Shown here: in pieces, positions 52,038 to 52,641 of the stretch
How the letters are laid out: each line of letters opens with the position of its first letter
How positions within the stretch are numbered: position 1 is the first letter of the stretch
Origin: Flavobacteriaceae bacterium
Lineage (GTDB): Bacteria > Bacteroidota > Bacteroidia > Flavobacteriales > Flavobacteriaceae
Direction of reading: 5' to 3'
DNA: 52,641 nt
Assembly: GCA_002746415.1 (NCBI GenBank)
Contig: NVXD01000008.1
Coordinates: 1 to 52,641, forward strand
Notes under the pieces: model-generated
What the model saw: only the letters and a program-made list of their open reading frames with translations
The model's database searches: none
What the model was told of the DNA's origin: nothing
Translations under genes and position numbers: made by a program

Positions 52038-52641
52038 TTAAATATTAAGTTGAAACGCTTTTTCTTGACCAGACAACGCCAATTCTGTAGCCAAAAAACA
52101 ATGGTCTTGGGTCATCGCAGTTTCAGTACGGTTCACTACATCGCTCACCAATTGTTCCCCATAAGGCATATGTACATTGGTGCAATTGTAATATTTGGTT
52201 TCTTTTTGGTTCACTAGGAATAAATGGTTACCGCCTTCATGACCTCCTATATCAACATACTTTCGCATTTCTATATAGCCTTCCGTTCCTAAGATAAAGG
52301 TTCTGCCATCTCCCCAAGTACCTAGGCCCTCAGGTGTAAACCAGTCAATCCGGATATAACCCGTGGCATGTTTACTACGAATACTCATGTCACCAAAATC
52401 TTGATAATTTGGATAATCAGTAGTTTTAAAATTCCCTATTTGGGAAAAGCTGACTTCTGCCTGTTGGGAATTCGTATAAAAAAGAAACTGATCACATTGG
52501 TGGGAGCCTATATCACATAAAATGCCACCTGCTTTATTAGGTTCAAAAAACCAGTCGGGACGAGAATCTGGTCGCATTCTGTGCGGGCCAAGTCCAATGG
52601 TTTGCACCACTTTTCCAATAGCACCAGCCTGTACCAATTCG
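52038..52641 (-). CDS. Gfo/Idh/MocA family oxidoreductase (C-terminal part; cut by window edge)
   Basis: About 201 residues of the C-terminal half are visible; the frame is open to the right edge, so the Rossmann domain and the E-K-P motif lie outside the window. The visible part has the family pattern VQAGAIGKVVQTIGLGPHRM, GGILCDIGSHQCDQFLFYT (with the conserved aspartate and histidine of the substrate site), IRIDWFTPEGLGTWGDGRTF and GTEGYIEMRKYVDIGG. The GTWGDGRTFILGTEGYIE segment is characteristic of Bacteroidota and Planctomycetes members found with DUF1080 and sugar isomerase genes. Context beyond the edge is unknown. Confidence 0.85.
   Translation of the reverse strand, partial: ELVQAGAIGKVVQTIGLGPHRMRPDSRPDWFFEPNKAGGILCDIGSHQCDQFLFYTNSQQAEVSFSQIGNFKTTDYPNYQDFGDMSIRSKHATGYIRIDWFTPEGLGTWGDGRTFILGTEGYIEMRKYVDIGGHEGGNHLFLVNQKETKYYNCTNVHMPYGEQLVSDVVNRTETAMTQDHCFLATELALSGQEKAFQLNI

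Noticed and set aside
1-52641. Search for CRISPR arrays, tRNA, rRNA and complete insertion sequences
   Set aside because: No regularly spaced repeats, cloverleaf-like sequences with conserved arms, rRNA motifs or transposase genes were recognised by eye.

Overview
The window looks like chromosomal DNA of a marine-type member of the Flavobacteriaceae (phylum Bacteroidota). The evidence is low GC, no Shine-Dalgarno sequences ahead of starts, SusC/SusD pairs, short N-terminal lipoprotein signals, a type IX secretion C-terminal domain, LytTR regulators, ASPIC/UnbV and FG-GAP proteins, and a Nudix-type arabinose regulator. The genus cannot be named from sequence alone. No rRNA, tRNA, CRISPR array or complete insertion sequence was recognised.

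Left part (1-20 kb) is accessory. It holds unrelated genes, mostly on the minus strand: a serine hydrolase, two CPBP proteases, a secreted FG-GAP protein, a cytidylyltransferase plus CDP-alcohol phosphatidyltransferase pair, lipoproteins, a TPR-LytTR regulator and a penicillin acylase homologue. They are separated by unusual non-coding DNA. This includes five same-orientation copies of a degenerate repeat with the core TTTGCTATCTTGCTGAT (minus strand), two of which contain a similar hydrophobic micro-ORF. It also includes a long imperfect palindrome at the left edge, a 70-bp direct repeat flanking the FG-GAP gene, and 3' remnants of an S41 peptidase and an M1 aminopeptidase/ABC permease. The pattern suggests repeated cassette-like gain and loss. 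A LytS/LytR-like two-component operon with an unknown exported protein follows (16.9-19.9 kb).

Middle part (20-38 kb) is a polysaccharide or glycoside utilisation locus: susC, susD, an ASPIC/UnbV lipoprotein, a LacI regulator, two DUF1080 proteins (one a tandem duplication), a DUF6807 (PmoA-like) lipoprotein, two Gfo/Idh/MocA oxidoreductases, an SDR of the fructuronate-reductase type and mannonate dehydratase UxuA. No classical glycoside hydrolase is visible. The gene set suggests cleavage through 3-keto sugar intermediates feeding a uronate branch. The palindrome CGTTAACG occurs upstream of susC and in the divergent DUF1080/oxidoreductase promoter region, so it is a candidate operator for the LacI regulator.

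Right part (38-52.6 kb) starts with a small lipoprotein operon (sulfatase, YHYH protein, DUF6702-like protein). A complete L-arabinose module follows: divergent araR (Nudix/NrtR type) with a perfect inverted repeat in the shared promoter, then a secreted GH51 arabinofuranosidase, an AraB-AraD fusion, AraA, a lipoprotein aldose epimerase and an SSS-family symporter, closed by a strong terminator. The window ends with two small membrane proteins and a Gfo/Idh/MocA gene cut by the right edge.
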